A stretch of 64,000 bases of DNA from an uncultured Muribaculaceae bacterium (GTDB lineage Bacteria > Bacteroidota > Bacteroidia > Bacteroidales > Muribaculaceae), in NCBI GenBank assembly GCA_934590135.1, contig CAKTOT010000001.1, forward strand, positions 34,535 through 98,534, read 5' to 3'. The notes beneath the pieces are model-generated. The model was given only the letters and a program-made list of their open reading frames with translations, ran no database searches and was not told the origin of the DNA. Of the stretch, positions 49,510 to 59,477 are shown piece after piece; position 1 is the first letter of the stretch; each line of letters starts with the position of its first letter. A program made the position numbers and the translations under genes.

Positions 49510-52500
49510 ATGAAGAAACAATTACTCCAGATATTAGGCGTTGCCCTATGTGTAGGCGCGCTCACAGCCACAGCGCCCGAGGCGGCAGCTTATGAAATGT
49601 CGCATTACACGGCCATTTCGGCTCTGTCTTCGGGGAAATGGGTCAAAATACGCGTAGACCACGAGGGCTTATACGAAATCACTTACGATCAATTGCGCCA
49701 ATGGGGGTTTGCCAATCCGGAGTCGGTGTCGGTCTATGGTTACGGCGGTACGATGCTGAGCCACGAGAAATTTGAGAGTAAAGACCCTGACGACTTGACC
49801 CCGACGGTATGCTTTCATACGGACAATGCTGTGCGTTTCTATGGCGTCGGTGCACGGCGCTGGGTCCCGGAAAGTTATCGCGAAGTCTTTTTAGAGGAAA
49901 ACGTTTATAGCAATTACGGATACTACTTTGTGTCCGATGTAAAGCTCGACACCGGTGAGGATAAGGTGGAATTTCGCGAAAGTTCCGGAAAACTTGCCAA
50001 GGAAGTTTCGGCCGTATACGGGTTCACCGAAGATGTCGAGAATCCCATAAAGGCCGGCGGCTTCTTTTTCGGCAAGCCTTACGGTGGTTACGACGACAAC
50101 ACATACAGCGTTCCGGTAGTCAAATTCGCTCCCGAATGTATAGATCCCGTTCTTACCGTCAATGCCCGATATGCCGCCAACTTCGGTATCAATGGCGCGG
50201 CAACCGTCGAGTACGATTCGACCAAATTGGTTAGTGCGGATCGTAGTGCTTACGAGGTTCCCAGTTTGACGACCACCACCGATCGCAAATATTATATTTC
50301 CACCTTTAAGGAAAGTTTTATGACGCTCACTTCCGACGGGACGCTACCCGATACGGTAATGACGTTCAAGTTCGGCGCCGAAGAACGAGTTAAGCATTTG
50401 GTCAACTATCTTGCGGATGATTACTTCATTTTCAGCTATCCGCAGACAGCTTTTAAGCGTGATGGTGAGGCCACCGTGTTGTGTTTTGTTTGTCGCGAAC
50501 GATGGCAAAATTTTGTGATCAATAACTGTGATGAGAATACGCTGATATATGATGTGACCTATGCCACTCCGCGCCTGAGGTCGTATACAACCAAGTATGA
50601 CAGCGAGGCACGTACGCTCACCGGATGTTTTGACCATACAATCAATAATATCGAATATCCCGGGCACGCCCGACTGCTGGTAATCAATCCCGCCACGGAC
50701 GCCGTCTCCGTGCCCGAATATGTCGGCGAGGTCGCCAATCAGAATATTCACGGCGATGAAGTACCCGATATGCTTATTATCACCACCGACGAGCTTTACG
50801 AAGCCGCCCAAGAGCTGGCCGATGCGCATCGCGCCGAGGGACTTTTTGTCAACGTGTATACACAGCAGCAGGTATTCAACGAATTTTCCTCCGGCACGCC
50901 CGAAATTTCGGCATACCGCCGAGTGGTCAAAATGTTCTATGACCGAGACCGGCAGCGTATGAAGTATATGCTTCTCTACGGCCGCGGCATTTGGGACAAT
51001 CGCCAGATTGTCGAAAAGACCAACAGCGAGGTACTATTGTGCTATGAAAATGTCTCCTCCAACTTTGCCGGCGGCCTGTCGCAGGCATACGCTAATGACG
51101 GCGTACTCGGCGTGATGGACGACGCTTCCTATCTCCAGCAATTACATAACTTTCAGGCCGATGTAGCCGTAGGCCGTATTCCGGCCGACAATCTGCAGAT
51201 GGCTCGTGACGCCAATGCCAAGATTATCAATTATATGAATGGTAAGGTGCCGTTTATCAACTTTACGCGCGGCGTCTTCATATCCGATGACGGCGACGGC
51301 TACACTCACCTCAACCAGACCGAGTCAATCATAAGACGTATACAATCAGGCAGTCCGGAGGTTACGGCAATTCGTGTGCACAATGACATCTTCCCGTGGA
51401 CGGGCAAAGACGCCAAGACCGCCCGCACGGTATTGTCCGATGCGCTCACCAAGGGCGTAGGCCTGTTTGTCTATGTCGGTCACGGCACTCCGGACGGCTT
51501 CACCGGCGAAAAACTATGGACACGCTCCTTTGCCACTTCGCTTACTTACAAGTATCCGCCGTTTGCGCACCTGTCTACCTGCGATTCGTACGACTTTGAC
51601 CACCGCGACAGCGGCATTGCCGAAGCCATGTTCTTCAAGAAAGACGGCGGCTGCATCGGCGTCATAGGCGCGGGACGTGCCGTATATATGCAGATGAACC
51701 AATTCCTGGCGCTGAACCTTGCCGAGGCGTATGGTAACGCTCGCTACGGTACTACTATCGGAGATCTGTACCTCCAGGCATCCAATAAGACCAAGAAGCA
51801 GTACAATAACGATGAGTATGTGACAATCAACACATGCTGCTACAACCTCTTGGGAGACCCGGCTGTGCGTCTGCCTTTCCCCGAGGACTTGAAGGCTACG
51901 CCCAAGATCGAACGCTTCAATGATGTCGATGTCAGCGACTACGAACCCGGCGTCTCCGAGCGCAAGCGCAATGATGCTTGCGAAATTGTGCCCGGCCGCA
52001 AATTCACTATCGAAGGAGGAATAGGCGTCGGTATGGGGCTTGCCGGCCCGGCCGATGTCACCGTATATCAGGCGCCGCGTACCGTTACCACTTTGGTTCA
52101 GAATTCCAATGATCGCTCTACGCCCAAGGATGTAACCATAGAGCAGGATGTCTTGGCCGAGACTACCGGCGTGTGCGTTGACGGAAACGCGTCCGTAGAT
52201 GTCATCGTACCTCAGCCTATGACGACCGGCGAATACAATCGCATAGTGCTTACAATCGCTAACGCCAATCGGCCATCGACCGGCGTGGCCGCCGTATATG
52301 ACGAGGCTTATATAGATGACAACGCCGCCGAAGTGACGCCCGACTATGCAAATGCTCCCCAAATCGAGCAGATGTATCTCAACGACAATACTTCCATTCA
52401 AGATATCGTAGTGGGCAAAGACTTTGTCCTCCATGCAACGATACGCGCCGTCTCGGGCTTCAATGTGTCCTCCGACCTCGGCGCCGCAACACGTCTGACT

Positions 52501-52995
52501 ATGGACCACAACAAGAGTTACCATGACGTGCTGTACAATATCTCGACTACCGATAATCCCGAAGTATTCGAACTGACATATCCCATGAACGATGTCACCG
52601 ACGGACGGCATGTATTGACCCTCGATGTCGCCGACAATACCGGTGCACGTGCGTCTATGGATTTGGCTTTCACCGTAATGTCCTCGCAAGTATCTATGAA
52701 TATCACTATGGACAATACTACGGGTATAGTACGAGAAGACTGCACCTTTGACGCTACTTCCGGCAATACGTCCGTCACCGGCCCGTACCGACTGATAATA
52801 TGCAATGCCGAAGGCAATACGGTCTACAACAAGACCGTTTCGCTGCCTTGTACGTGGGATCTCAAGGACAAGAACGGCGCATACGTCGGCGACGGCCGAT
52901 ACACAGCACGCATACTTGCAGGGGACAGCGACAGTGATAGTGCTCCGTACGGCAGCACCGACACAATAACATTCACCGTATTACGTAAAAAATAA
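49510..52995 (+). CDS. Second PorU-like T9SS sortase (C25 peptidase)
   Basis: The 1161-residue product has a signal peptide (MKKQLLQILGVALCVGALTA) and the same plan as PorU: WVKIRVDHEGLYEITYDQLR at the N-terminus, VPEYVGEVANQNIHGDEVPD before the peptidase, and a C25 domain. The catalytic pair is present: H658 in YVGHGTPDG and C691 in HLSTCDSYDFD. The end (LIICNAEGNTVYNKTVSL, then WDLKDKNGAYVGDGRYTARI) is a FlgD-like domain as in PorU. It is clearly a diverged paralog, not a recent copy. Which of the two does the main sorting, or whether they divide cargo, is unknown. It lies 148 bases after the FAH-like gene and 5 before the next gene. Confidence 0.88.
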   Translation: MKKQLLQILGVALCVGALTATAPEAAAYEMSHYTAISALSSGKWVKIRVDHEGLYEITYDQLRQWGFANPESVSVYGYGGTMLSHEKFESKDPDDLTPTVCFHTDNAVRFYGVGARRWVPESYREVFLEENVYSNYGYYFVSDVKLDTGEDKVEFRESSGKLAKEVSAVYGFTEDVENPIKAGGFFFGKPYGGYDDNTYSVPVVKFAPECIDPVLTVNARYAANFGINGAATVEYDSTKLVSADRSAYEVPSLTTTTDRKYYISTFKESFMTLTSDGTLPDTVMTFKFGAEERVKHLVNYLADDYFIFSYPQTAFKRDGEATVLCFVCRERWQNFVINNCDENTLIYDVTYATPRLRSYTTKYDSEARTLTGCFDHTINNIEYPGHARLLVINPATDAVSVPEYVGEVANQNIHGDEVPDMLIITTDELYEAAQELADAHRAEGLFVNVYTQQQVFNEFSSGTPEISAYRRVVKMFYDRDRQRMKYMLLYGRGIWDNRQIVEKTNSEVLLCYENVSSNFAGGLSQAYANDGVLGVMDDASYLQQLHNFQADVAVGRIPADNLQMARDANAKIINYMNGKVPFINFTRGVFISDDGDGYTHLNQTESIIRRIQSGSPEVTAIRVHNDIFPWTGKDAKTARTVLSDALTKGVGLFVYVGHGTPDGFTGEKLWTRSFATSLTYKYPPFAHLSTCDSYDFDHRDSGIAEAMFFKKDGGCIGVIGAGRAVYMQMNQFLALNLAEAYGNARYGTTIGDLYLQASNKTKKQYNNDEYVTINTCCYNLLGDPAVRLPFPEDLKATPKIERFNDVDVSDYEPGVSERKRNDACEIVPGRKFTIEGGIGVGMGLAGPADVTVYQAPRTVTTLVQNSNDRSTPKDVTIEQDVLAETTGVCVDGNASVDVIVPQPMTTGEYNRIVLTIANANRPSTGVAAVYDEAYIDDNAAEVTPDYANAPQIEQMYLNDNTSIQDIVVGKDFVLHATIRAVSGFNVSSDLGAATRLTMDHNKSYHDVLYNISTTDNPEVFELTYPMNDVTDGRHVLTLDVADNTGARASMDLAFTVMSSQVSMNITMDNTTGIVREDCTFDATSGNTSVTGPYRLIICNAEGNTVYNKTVSLPCTWDLKDKNGAYVGDGRYTARILAGDSDSDSAPYGSTDTITFTVLRKK

Positions 52996-53000
52996 CGACT

Positions 53001-54320
53001 ATGCTTCCGGAAACCGAGCGAGCCGGCATCATAGCACTGATGCAGCGTGAGATAGTGCCTGCCACGGGATGTACCGAACCGGTGGCCGTGGCTTTGGCGT
53101 GCGCCTATGCCGCCCGTCAGACCGGTATGGGAACGCCGCGGTGTCCTGCCGATTTTGTCTCCATAATCTGTAGATTGAGCGGCAATATGATCAAGAACGC
53201 CATGGGTGTCGGTATCCCCGGTACGGGGCGCACCGGACTGCCTATAGCCATCGCACTGGGCGCTTTGCGCGGTAATCCCGACCGCGGCCTCGAAGTCCTG
53301 GACGGCGTGAGCCTTGACGAGGTGGAAGCCGCCGATGCTCTGACAAAAGTCGAAGGCGTTATCGATATCGGGCTTCAACCCGGCCCTTGCGACAAATTGT
53401 ACATAGATGTGACCGTGCGTACCGCCGACGGCCGATACGGGCACGCAATCATTGAGGGCGCTCACACGCATGTAGTCCTGCTGGAAGGAACGGCCGGAGC
53501 GGACAAAGACCTGCGACAGGGTGGGGGACAGACCGGCGCTGCGGACGGCGGCACGGACGTACAACTGAATATGCGCAAGGTTTGGGACTTTGCCATGACC
53601 TCTCCTTTGGACGAAATACGCTTTATACTCGAAGCTCGGCGGCTCAATAAGGCCGTGGCCGAAGGGGCTATGCACGGCAACTACGGCCATAGTGTAGGCC
53701 GTACCATGCACTGCCCGCGCCAACATCGGCTTATGGGAGACAGCATCTTTACGCATATACTGGCCTATACGTCTGCAGCATGCGATGCACGTATGGGCGG
53801 TGCCTCGGTGACGGTGATGAGCAACAGCGGCAGCGGCAACCAGGGCATAGCAGCCACCGTCCCCGTAGTGGTATACGCCGATGACACCCATGCCGATGAG
53901 GAGCACACCATCCGAGCATTGACACTGAGCCATCTCACTGCGATATACATCAAACAAAGCCTCGGACGACTGTCGGCACTATGCGGATGCGTGGTAGCTG
54001 CCACCGGCTCCAGCGCCGGAATATGCTACCTTATGGGCGGCGACTACGACCGCGTGGTTGCTACCATCAAAAATATGGTGGCAACTCTCACCGGAATGAT
54101 ATGCGACGGTGCCAAACCCAGCTGTGCGCTCAAGCTCACCTCCGGAGTCTCCACCGCAGTGGTCAGTGCTCTCGTAGCCATGGAAGGTCATTGCGTCACT
54201 CCACTCGAAGGTATCATCGATGATTCCATAGACACGACTATCGCCAACCTCACCACCATAGGCCGAGACGCCATGAACGAGACGGATGACACCATCCTTC
54301 GTATAATGACTTCGAAATGA
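53001..54320 (+). CDS. L-cysteine desulfidase / serine dehydratase-alpha-like enzyme (UPF0597, YhaM/CyuA family)
   Basis: The 439-residue product shows the family hallmark PATGCTEPVAVALACAYAA with C24, a ligand of the iron-sulfur cluster, and further segments IKNAMGVGIPGTG, SNSGSGNQGIAATVP and CYLMGGDYDRVVATIKNM. Members split L-cysteine into pyruvate, ammonia and sulfide (CyuA) and are distantly related to L-serine dehydratase alpha. A Gly-rich insert (RQGGGQTGAADGGTDVQLN, about 172-192) is seen. It follows the second sortase after 5 bases, and its TGA overlaps the next ATG (ATGA), so it is translationally coupled to the helicase. Confidence 0.88.
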   Translation: MLPETERAGIIALMQREIVPATGCTEPVAVALACAYAARQTGMGTPRCPADFVSIICRLSGNMIKNAMGVGIPGTGRTGLPIAIALGALRGNPDRGLEVLDGVSLDEVEAADALTKVEGVIDIGLQPGPCDKLYIDVTVRTADGRYGHAIIEGAHTHVVLLEGTAGADKDLRQGGGQTGAADGGTDVQLNMRKVWDFAMTSPLDEIRFILEARRLNKAVAEGAMHGNYGHSVGRTMHCPRQHRLMGDSIFTHILAYTSAACDARMGGASVTVMSNSGSGNQGIAATVPVVVYADDTHADEEHTIRALTLSHLTAIYIKQSLGRLSALCGCVVAATGSSAGICYLMGGDYDRVVATIKNMVATLTGMICDGAKPSCALKLTSGVSTAVVSALVAMEGHCVTPLEGIIDDSIDTTIANLTTIGRDAMNETDDTILRIMTSK

Positions 54321-56506
54321 GCGATAACGAAGTCGGCCGGTCATCGGCCACGCAAGCCTCCGAAGACCTGCAACGTGCGTGGGACTTCATCGAAAATACC
54401 GATGTGAGCGTCTTTCTCACCGGCAAGGCCGGCACGGGCAAGACCACATTTCTGCGTGACTTGGTGTCGCGCAGCGCCAAGACCTTGGTCGTGGTGGCGC
54501 CTTCGGGCGTGGCGGCCGTTAATGCCGGCGGCGTGACCATACACAGTTTCTTCCAATTGCCCTTGTCGCCGTATATCCCCGGGGTGAGCACACGCGATCA
54601 TCGTTTTAATTTTTCGCGCGAAAAATTGCGTATCATCCGCGCCCTTGACGTCTTGGTCATAGACGAAATTTCGATGGTGCGCAGCGACCTGCTCGATGCC
54701 GTGGACGATGTCTTGCGCCGTATACGCGGGACGCAGACGCCTTTCGGCGGAGTGCAACTGCTGATGATAGGAGACCTGCGCCAACTTTCGCCCATAGTGA
54801 CGCCACAGGAGTCGCAGTTGCTGGCAACGCATTACGATACGCCGTACTTTTTCGGTAGTCAGGCGTTAAAACGCTTGCGCTATGTCACCATAAGCTTGCG
54901 CCACGTATTTCGACAAAAGGACGGCGAGTTTGTACGCATACTCAACGACATGCGCGACGGACATCCCACGGCCGAGGATTTGAGGGTGCTCAATAGCCGT
55001 CTCGATCCCGGATTTGCACCTTCGCCGGATGCCGGGTACATACGTCTGACTACGCACAACCGCATAGCCGACAGCGTCAACAACGCTTGCTTGGAAGCCC
55101 TGCCCGGACGTGCTTATACCTATAAAGCTCAGACCAAAGGCACCTTCCCCGAGACATCATTCCCCACCGATGCAATGCTCACCCTCAAGGCCGGGGCACA
55201 AGTGATGTTTATCAAGAACGACCCGACGGGCGCCGGACGTTTTTTCAACGGTAAGGTGGGACGTGTGGCATATCTCGATGCCACCACCGTCAAGGTATGT
55301 TTCCCCGAATCGCCTGAATACGTCACCGTCGAACCGATGATGTGGGAGAACACCACATACGTGGTCAATCCCGAGACTAATACGCTGGAAAGCTCGGTGC
55401 AAGGGACTTTCTGTCAGTTGCCGCTTCGTCCGGCGTGGGCCATCACCATCCACAAGAGTCAGGGCCTGACATTCGACCGCGCCATCGTGGATGCCGGCGC
55501 CTCCTTTGCCCCCGGGCAGGTGTACGTGGCGTTGAGCCGTTGCCGCTCGCTCGAAGGTATGGTGCTTGCGACACCCATCAGCGCCTATTCGGTCATAGAC
55601 GACCCTACGGTGGCATCCTATATTGCGGCCGAAGACGCTCGAGTGGCCGAAAGCATAGCCATGCTTCCACAACTGCAAAGTGCCTATCGAGTACGACTGC
55701 TATGCGACACCTTTAGGATGGCGCAGATAGACACCCTGCACGGACGACTGTGCCGCATATTGTCAGAGACGTACGGCAAGATGTTCGGCGACATTACACG
55801 CATGCACCTCAAGGCACACGATGACCTGCGTACGCGCGTAATCGATGTGGCCGACCGCTGGATAGCGCTGCTGGCGGCTACGGATGCTTCGCACATCACC
55901 GATACGGCGCTGCAAGAGCGTATACGCCGCTCGGCACGATATTTTGCCGACACCTTGGACCAAATCTTCGGGCCGTGGTTTGAAGGCACGGCAATGGTGC
56001 GCAGCGACAATAAGGTGATGACACGTCGCTTGGCCGATGTCTACGAACAGCTGCGCGTGGCTCTGCGCGCCGCAAAGGCTTTGATGGAAGCTGTGGCCGA
56101 AGGTGGCTTTGACTCCTCGAAAATTTTGACGCAACGACGTCAAGCCATGCTCGAAGCCTCGGCCGCGCCGGTCAAAAGCCGTACACGCGCCGCCAAGACG
56201 ACCACTCGCGAGCGCTCGTCCGATGTCTCGGTAGCCATGCTTCGTCAGGGAATGACCGTCAAGCAAGTGGCGGCCGAACGACATCTGTCTCAGTCTACGG
56301 TTACGCGCCATATAGCCGACGGCATTGCTGCCGGTCAAGTGGATATTTATACCTTGATGAGCCGCCCTGTCGTGGCCGAAATCGCTGATGCGATACGTCT
56401 TGCCGGCGAAGAAGCCACCCTCGACGAGGTGCGACAGTTGTGCATACGGCGTGTTCCTAAGAGCGAAATTATACTTGTGCGCGCATGGCTGACACGCTCC
56501 AAATAA
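54317..56506 (+). CDS. Pif1-type superfamily 1 helicase with C-terminal HTH
   Basis: The 729-residue product has Walker A GKAGTGKT (36-43), Walker B LVIDEISM, GDLRQLSP, and the late motifs AWAITIHKSQGLTFDRAIVD and GQVYVALSRC, the set of Pif1/RecD-like helicases. The C-terminal ~130 residues carry a helix-turn-helix (MLRQGMTVKQVAAERHLSQS, then TVTRHIADGI) like the HTH_40 domain found behind RecQ-type helicases. It unwinds DNA in replication or repair; the HTH may bind DNA. It overlaps both neighbours: 4 bases with the enzyme before and 22 bases with the membrane protein after. Confidence 0.9.
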   Translation: MSDNEVGRSSATQASEDLQRAWDFIENTDVSVFLTGKAGTGKTTFLRDLVSRSAKTLVVVAPSGVAAVNAGGVTIHSFFQLPLSPYIPGVSTRDHRFNFSREKLRIIRALDVLVIDEISMVRSDLLDAVDDVLRRIRGTQTPFGGVQLLMIGDLRQLSPIVTPQESQLLATHYDTPYFFGSQALKRLRYVTISLRHVFRQKDGEFVRILNDMRDGHPTAEDLRVLNSRLDPGFAPSPDAGYIRLTTHNRIADSVNNACLEALPGRAYTYKAQTKGTFPETSFPTDAMLTLKAGAQVMFIKNDPTGAGRFFNGKVGRVAYLDATTVKVCFPESPEYVTVEPMMWENTTYVVNPETNTLESSVQGTFCQLPLRPAWAITIHKSQGLTFDRAIVDAGASFAPGQVYVALSRCRSLEGMVLATPISAYSVIDDPTVASYIAAEDARVAESIAMLPQLQSAYRVRLLCDTFRMAQIDTLHGRLCRILSETYGKMFGDITRMHLKAHDDLRTRVIDVADRWIALLAATDASHITDTALQERIRRSARYFADTLDQIFGPWFEGTAMVRSDNKVMTRRLADVYEQLRVALRAAKALMEAVAEGGFDSSKILTQRRQAMLEASAAPVKSRTRAAKTTTRERSSDVSVAMLRQGMTVKQVAAERHLSQSTVTRHIADGIAAGQVDIYTLMSRPVVAEIADAIRLAGEEATLDEVRQLCIRRVPKSEIILVRAWLTRSK

Positions 56507-57141
56507 TAGCGGCCATAGCGGCACGTGTCGAGTTTTTCCATACGGTGGAATTCTATGTCGTGGCCACTGTCGTTGCGGCAGCCGTCATCGTTCTGAGTAC
56601 ACGCCCCTCCGGCACCAAGCCGGTGCAGACGCGCTTTGCACGTGCCGACTTCGAGCCGGACACCGAGCCCGCAGACATCGAGCCGATGCTGGAAGTCACG
56701 GTACGCGATGACGGTATGGTGGTATTCACCCGTCACGGCCTCGGGCGCGTTCGTGCCGGCACCGTTGTAGCACTTGCCATTACGGTCAAGGGTTTTGATG
56801 TTACGCTCAAGGAGCGCATTACCGCCGCTTCGCCGCACGCCGAGGAGATGTATGCGCGCCTCGAAAATCAAGATGCCGATACGGCATCTTGCACTTCTGC
56901 CGGCGATTATAGGGGTGTGGGAGCGAATGCTCGCGCCGGCATCGCCGGCGCTGAGGACCACGGCGCATCGGCCGCCGTAGCGACAAATCCCCAAGGTAAT
57001 ATGTCGGCGGTGTTTGTCCTCGATTTCTTTGCCCCCGAGTGGTATCATATCCAATATATTAACGAACATGACGGACGTTTTGCGGCTTTCACGCTCCATG
57101 TCCGTCCCGGCATACACACCCGCCACCCCTTCAAGCAGTAG
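56485..57141 (+). CDS. Small membrane-anchored protein of unknown function
   Basis: The 218-residue product has one membrane helix near the N-terminus (about 21-42: VEFYVVATVVAAAVIVLSTR), then a soluble beta-rich part (VTVRDDGMVVFTRHGLGRVR). An Ala/Gly-rich variable stretch (about 128-170) follows, and finally AVFVLDFFAPEWYHIQYINE. I recognise no domain. It starts within the end of the helicase gene (22-base overlap), so it belongs to the same transcript. It has weak DNA support other than codon regularity. Confidence 0.65.
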   Translation: MADTLQIIAAIAARVEFFHTVEFYVVATVVAAAVIVLSTRPSGTKPVQTRFARADFEPDTEPADIEPMLEVTVRDDGMVVFTRHGLGRVRAGTVVALAITVKGFDVTLKERITAASPHAEEMYARLENQDADTASCTSAGDYRGVGANARAGIAGAEDHGASAAVATNPQGNMSAVFVLDFFAPEWYHIQYINEHDGRFAAFTLHVRPGIHTRHPFKQ

Positions 57142-57465
57142 CTCTGCCAGCGCGTCTCTTGTCGCCAATCATATTGTTGAGGTCGGGTATGATAGATGGT
57201 CTGCCAAAAACGAAGACACTACCCGCTTGAGCGCAATGCAACGCATTGATGAGCAAAGCTCAGGGCTTGCAAAAGAAATCACAAAAGAAATGTGAGCACG
57301 AAATAGGTGTATATGGCAAGAAATTCGTAACTTCGCAAGATAAAACGGCCGGACGCCAAGGCCTGCTACTTTGCGTAGGTCTTAGACCGCCGCAGTTGCG
57401 GCGTTTTCTCCGACCGTCGGATACAAAAACGAAGATAATTGTACAAAACAAATATATTGGAACGT
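57142..57465 (+). other. Intergenic region with a terminator
   Basis: No gene is seen. It has a hairpin plus T-run at 57388-57407 and a TAACTTCG -7-like box at 57328-57335 without a good -33. Confidence 0.55.
57388..57407 (+). terminator. Terminator after the sortase-helicase gene cluster
   Basis: CGCCGC, loop AGTT, GCGGCG, then TTTT: a compact GC-rich stem and T-run on the plus strand, between the genes ending at 57141 and starting at 57466. Confidence 0.55.
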
Positions 57466-57858
57466 ATGACTACCGATAACGACACACCCGAGACTATGGA
57501 TCAATCCACGCCAGTTGAGGCAGTACAGACTCCCGTGACCGATATGCCGGAAGCACCCGCCGAGGCATTGCCGCAGGACGGAGAGGTAGCACCTGCCCCT
57601 GCGCCCCGGTCTGACATGCTGCGCTATATGGCTATAGTCGGCGCGGTCTGCACGCTTTTGGCTTGGGCTTTCCTGGTGTTCAGCGAATGGGCTTCGATGT
57701 CTTTTGATGTCGTGGCCATAGTGCTATCGGCCATAGGCTGTCGTCTGCAGCCCGGCAATATGCGCAACCTCGCCATCACTGCGGTCATTGCCGCCGGAAC
57801 TCTGGCCTTGGTGTTTGTCACCTTGTTTATCGGGCTTCATATACTCGAGACCCTCTGA
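57466..57858 (+). CDS. Small membrane protein of unknown function
   Basis: The 130-residue product has an acidic Pro/Ala/Glu-rich N-terminal tail (about 1-50, PEAPAEALPQDGEVAPAPAP). Three hydrophobic helices follow: MAIVGAVCTLLAWAFLVF, VVAIVLSAIGC and AVIAAGTLALVFVTLFIGLH. Small proteins with this plan (a proline-rich tail and a DUF-type membrane pair) are common in Bacteroidetes. Function unknown. I chose the ATG at 57466 rather than the ATG 27 bases upstream because of better spacing to the A-rich stretch. Confidence 0.65.
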   Translation: MTTDNDTPETMDQSTPVEAVQTPVTDMPEAPAEALPQDGEVAPAPAPRSDMLRYMAIVGAVCTLLAWAFLVFSEWASMSFDVVAIVLSAIGCRLQPGNMRNLAITAVIAAGTLALVFVTLFIGLHILETL

Positions 57859-57920
57859 CGTGCCTCGGAGTTTGTAAAATGCAGTATATTATACAACAAC
57901 CAAATAACCCTACAAAGATT

Positions 57921-58355
57921 ATGCGCAAGTTTTTCTTTATAGCCGCTCTTGCGGCACTTATGTGCACCGCCACCGAAGCAAAGGCACAGACCGCAGCCGA
58001 GGTGGATGCCACCGTGGCCAAAGTGATGTCCGCCAAAGCACCCTGCAACCAGGGCCCCGAAGCCTTCAAGACCTTTATCGGAAAATTCTCCACGGATTCG
58101 GCATTCATGGAATCGCGTGTGCGTCTGACCGACGACCAGCGCGAGAAATATGCCTCGCTGCTTGTGCCCGACAACTTCAAGGCCAAACGTCCCTTTGCCA
58201 AAGACGATGACGAATACTATCAGGCTTGGGGCGAAGTACAGTACACTCAGGTATACCTTGACTGCGGATGGGTGGACTCGTACGTGACACACACTTTCGA
58301 GTTTAAGCGCATCAGCGGCAAGTGGTATCTTGATAAGGTCGTCCCCGGCGAGTAA
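57921..58355 (+). CDS. Secreted protein, DUF4348-like candidate
   Basis: The 144-residue product has a signal peptide (MRKFFFIAALAALMCTATEA, cleavage near KAQ). The mature part has a helical segment (TFIGKFSTDSAFMESRVRLT) and a beta-rich end (YTQVYLDCGWVDSYVTHTFE, then FKRISGKWYLDKV). This resembles the DUF4348 family of secreted Bacteroidetes proteins, an NTF2/SnoaL-like fold ('F..kF..D..FQ..Ri', 'W.l'). The name is a low-certainty memory match. It lies 62 bases after the membrane protein gene and 3 bases before rlmN. Confidence 0.65.
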   Translation: MRKFFFIAALAALMCTATEAKAQTAAEVDATVAKVMSAKAPCNQGPEAFKTFIGKFSTDSAFMESRVRLTDDQREKYASLLVPDNFKAKRPFAKDDDEYYQAWGEVQYTQVYLDCGWVDSYVTHTFEFKRISGKWYLDKVVPGE

Positions 58356-58358
58356 AGG

Positions 58359-59477
58359 ATGCCGGAAAAACGAGACCTGCGAGCCGAACCCGTCACCGAA
58401 GTCACGACTGTGGCCGCTGATGGATCTGTCGGGCGTCCGCTGATAGGGCTGACCCCGGAGCAATTGTCCGAGGTGGCCGTATCCGTGGGACTGCCGCGTT
58501 TTGCCGGGAAGCAGATGGCGCGGTGGCTCTACGTAGGTCGAGCTACATCCATAGATGAGATGACAGACCTGTCCAAGCAGGGCCGCGCCCGCTTGGCGCA
58601 GGCCGGATATGTCGTCGGACGCGAAGACCCCTTGACGGCCACGACATCGCGTGACGGTACGGTCAAGTACCTCTTTCGCGGGTGTGGCGGACGTGACGTC
58701 GAGTCGGTGTATATTCCCGAGAAAGACGGCCGCGCCACCCTATGCGTGTCCTCGCAGGCCGGATGCAAGATGCACTGCGCATTTTGCATGACCGGACGTC
58801 AAGGTTTCCACGGCAATCTGAACACCGCGCAGATTGTCAACCAGATACTGTCCATACCGCAGAGCCGTGATCTCACGAATGTCGTATTTATGGGCATGGG
58901 CGAGCCGACAGACAACCTCGATGCCGTACTCGCGACCATCGAGATACTTACCGCCCCGTGGGGCTTGGCTTGGAGTCCCAAACGCATCACCGTATCCACC
59001 GTGGGCAATATTCCCGGGTTGCGCCGATTGCTTGACGAGACCTCGGTGCATATAGCCGTCAGCGTCCATTCGGCCGATGACGAGCAGCGCCAAATGCTGA
59101 TGCCGGTACAGAAAGCCTACCCTATACGCGATGTCATGGCGCTGTTGCGCGGCCACGACTTTGCGCACCAGCGACGTCTGTCCGTGGAGTATATTCTCTG
59201 GGACGGCGTCAACGATTCGCCGCGAAGTATGCGCGCTTTGGCGCGTCTGTTGCGCGGCACCGATGCGCGGGTCAATATCATTCCCTATCACCCCATAGGC
59301 GGAGACAGTCTGCATCCGTCGTCACGTCACGTCCAAGAGAATTTCCGCGACGAGCTCAACGACCTGGGCATCACCGCCACGATACGCGCCTCGCGCGGAC
59401 AGGATATTATGGCTGCCTGCGGTATGCTTGCCGGAGCGGCCAAAAAACAGCAACTACCATACCAAGATGAAAAATAA
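58359..59477 (+). CDS. rlmN: 23S rRNA (adenine-2503-C2)-methyltransferase RlmN
   Basis: The 372-residue product is a radical-SAM enzyme. The cluster motif is C136-x3-C140-x2-C143 in QAGCKMHCAFCMTGRQGF. Other family segments are VVFMGMGEPTDNLDAV, ITVSTVGNIPGLRRL, and INIIPYHPIGGD. It methylates C2 of A2503 in 23S rRNA and A37 in some tRNAs. A ~25-residue N-terminal extension (MPEKRDLRAEPVTEVTTVAA) precedes the usual start; it might not be translated, but the ATG at 58359 overlaps the AAAGG of the previous stop region well. Its end overlaps pdxA by 11 bases. Confidence 0.95.
   Translation: MPEKRDLRAEPVTEVTTVAADGSVGRPLIGLTPEQLSEVAVSVGLPRFAGKQMARWLYVGRATSIDEMTDLSKQGRARLAQAGYVVGREDPLTATTSRDGTVKYLFRGCGGRDVESVYIPEKDGRATLCVSSQAGCKMHCAFCMTGRQGFHGNLNTAQIVNQILSIPQSRDLTNVVFMGMGEPTDNLDAVLATIEILTAPWGLAWSPKRITVSTVGNIPGLRRLLDETSVHIAVSVHSADDEQRQMLMPVQKAYPIRDVMALLRGHDFAHQRRLSVEYILWDGVNDSPRSMRALARLLRGTDARVNIIPYHPIGGDSLHPSSRHVQENFRDELNDLGITATIRASRGQDIMAACGMLAGAAKKQQLPYQDEK

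Noticed and set aside
51514..53957. Two long minus-strand frames across the second sortase and the cysteine desulfidase-like gene
   Set aside because: They mirror real genes on the plus strand and show low-complexity, shadow-type composition.
57014..57295. 93-codon plus-strand frame
   Set aside because: It overlaps the end of the membrane protein gene in another frame, is Ser/Ala rich and has no start signal.
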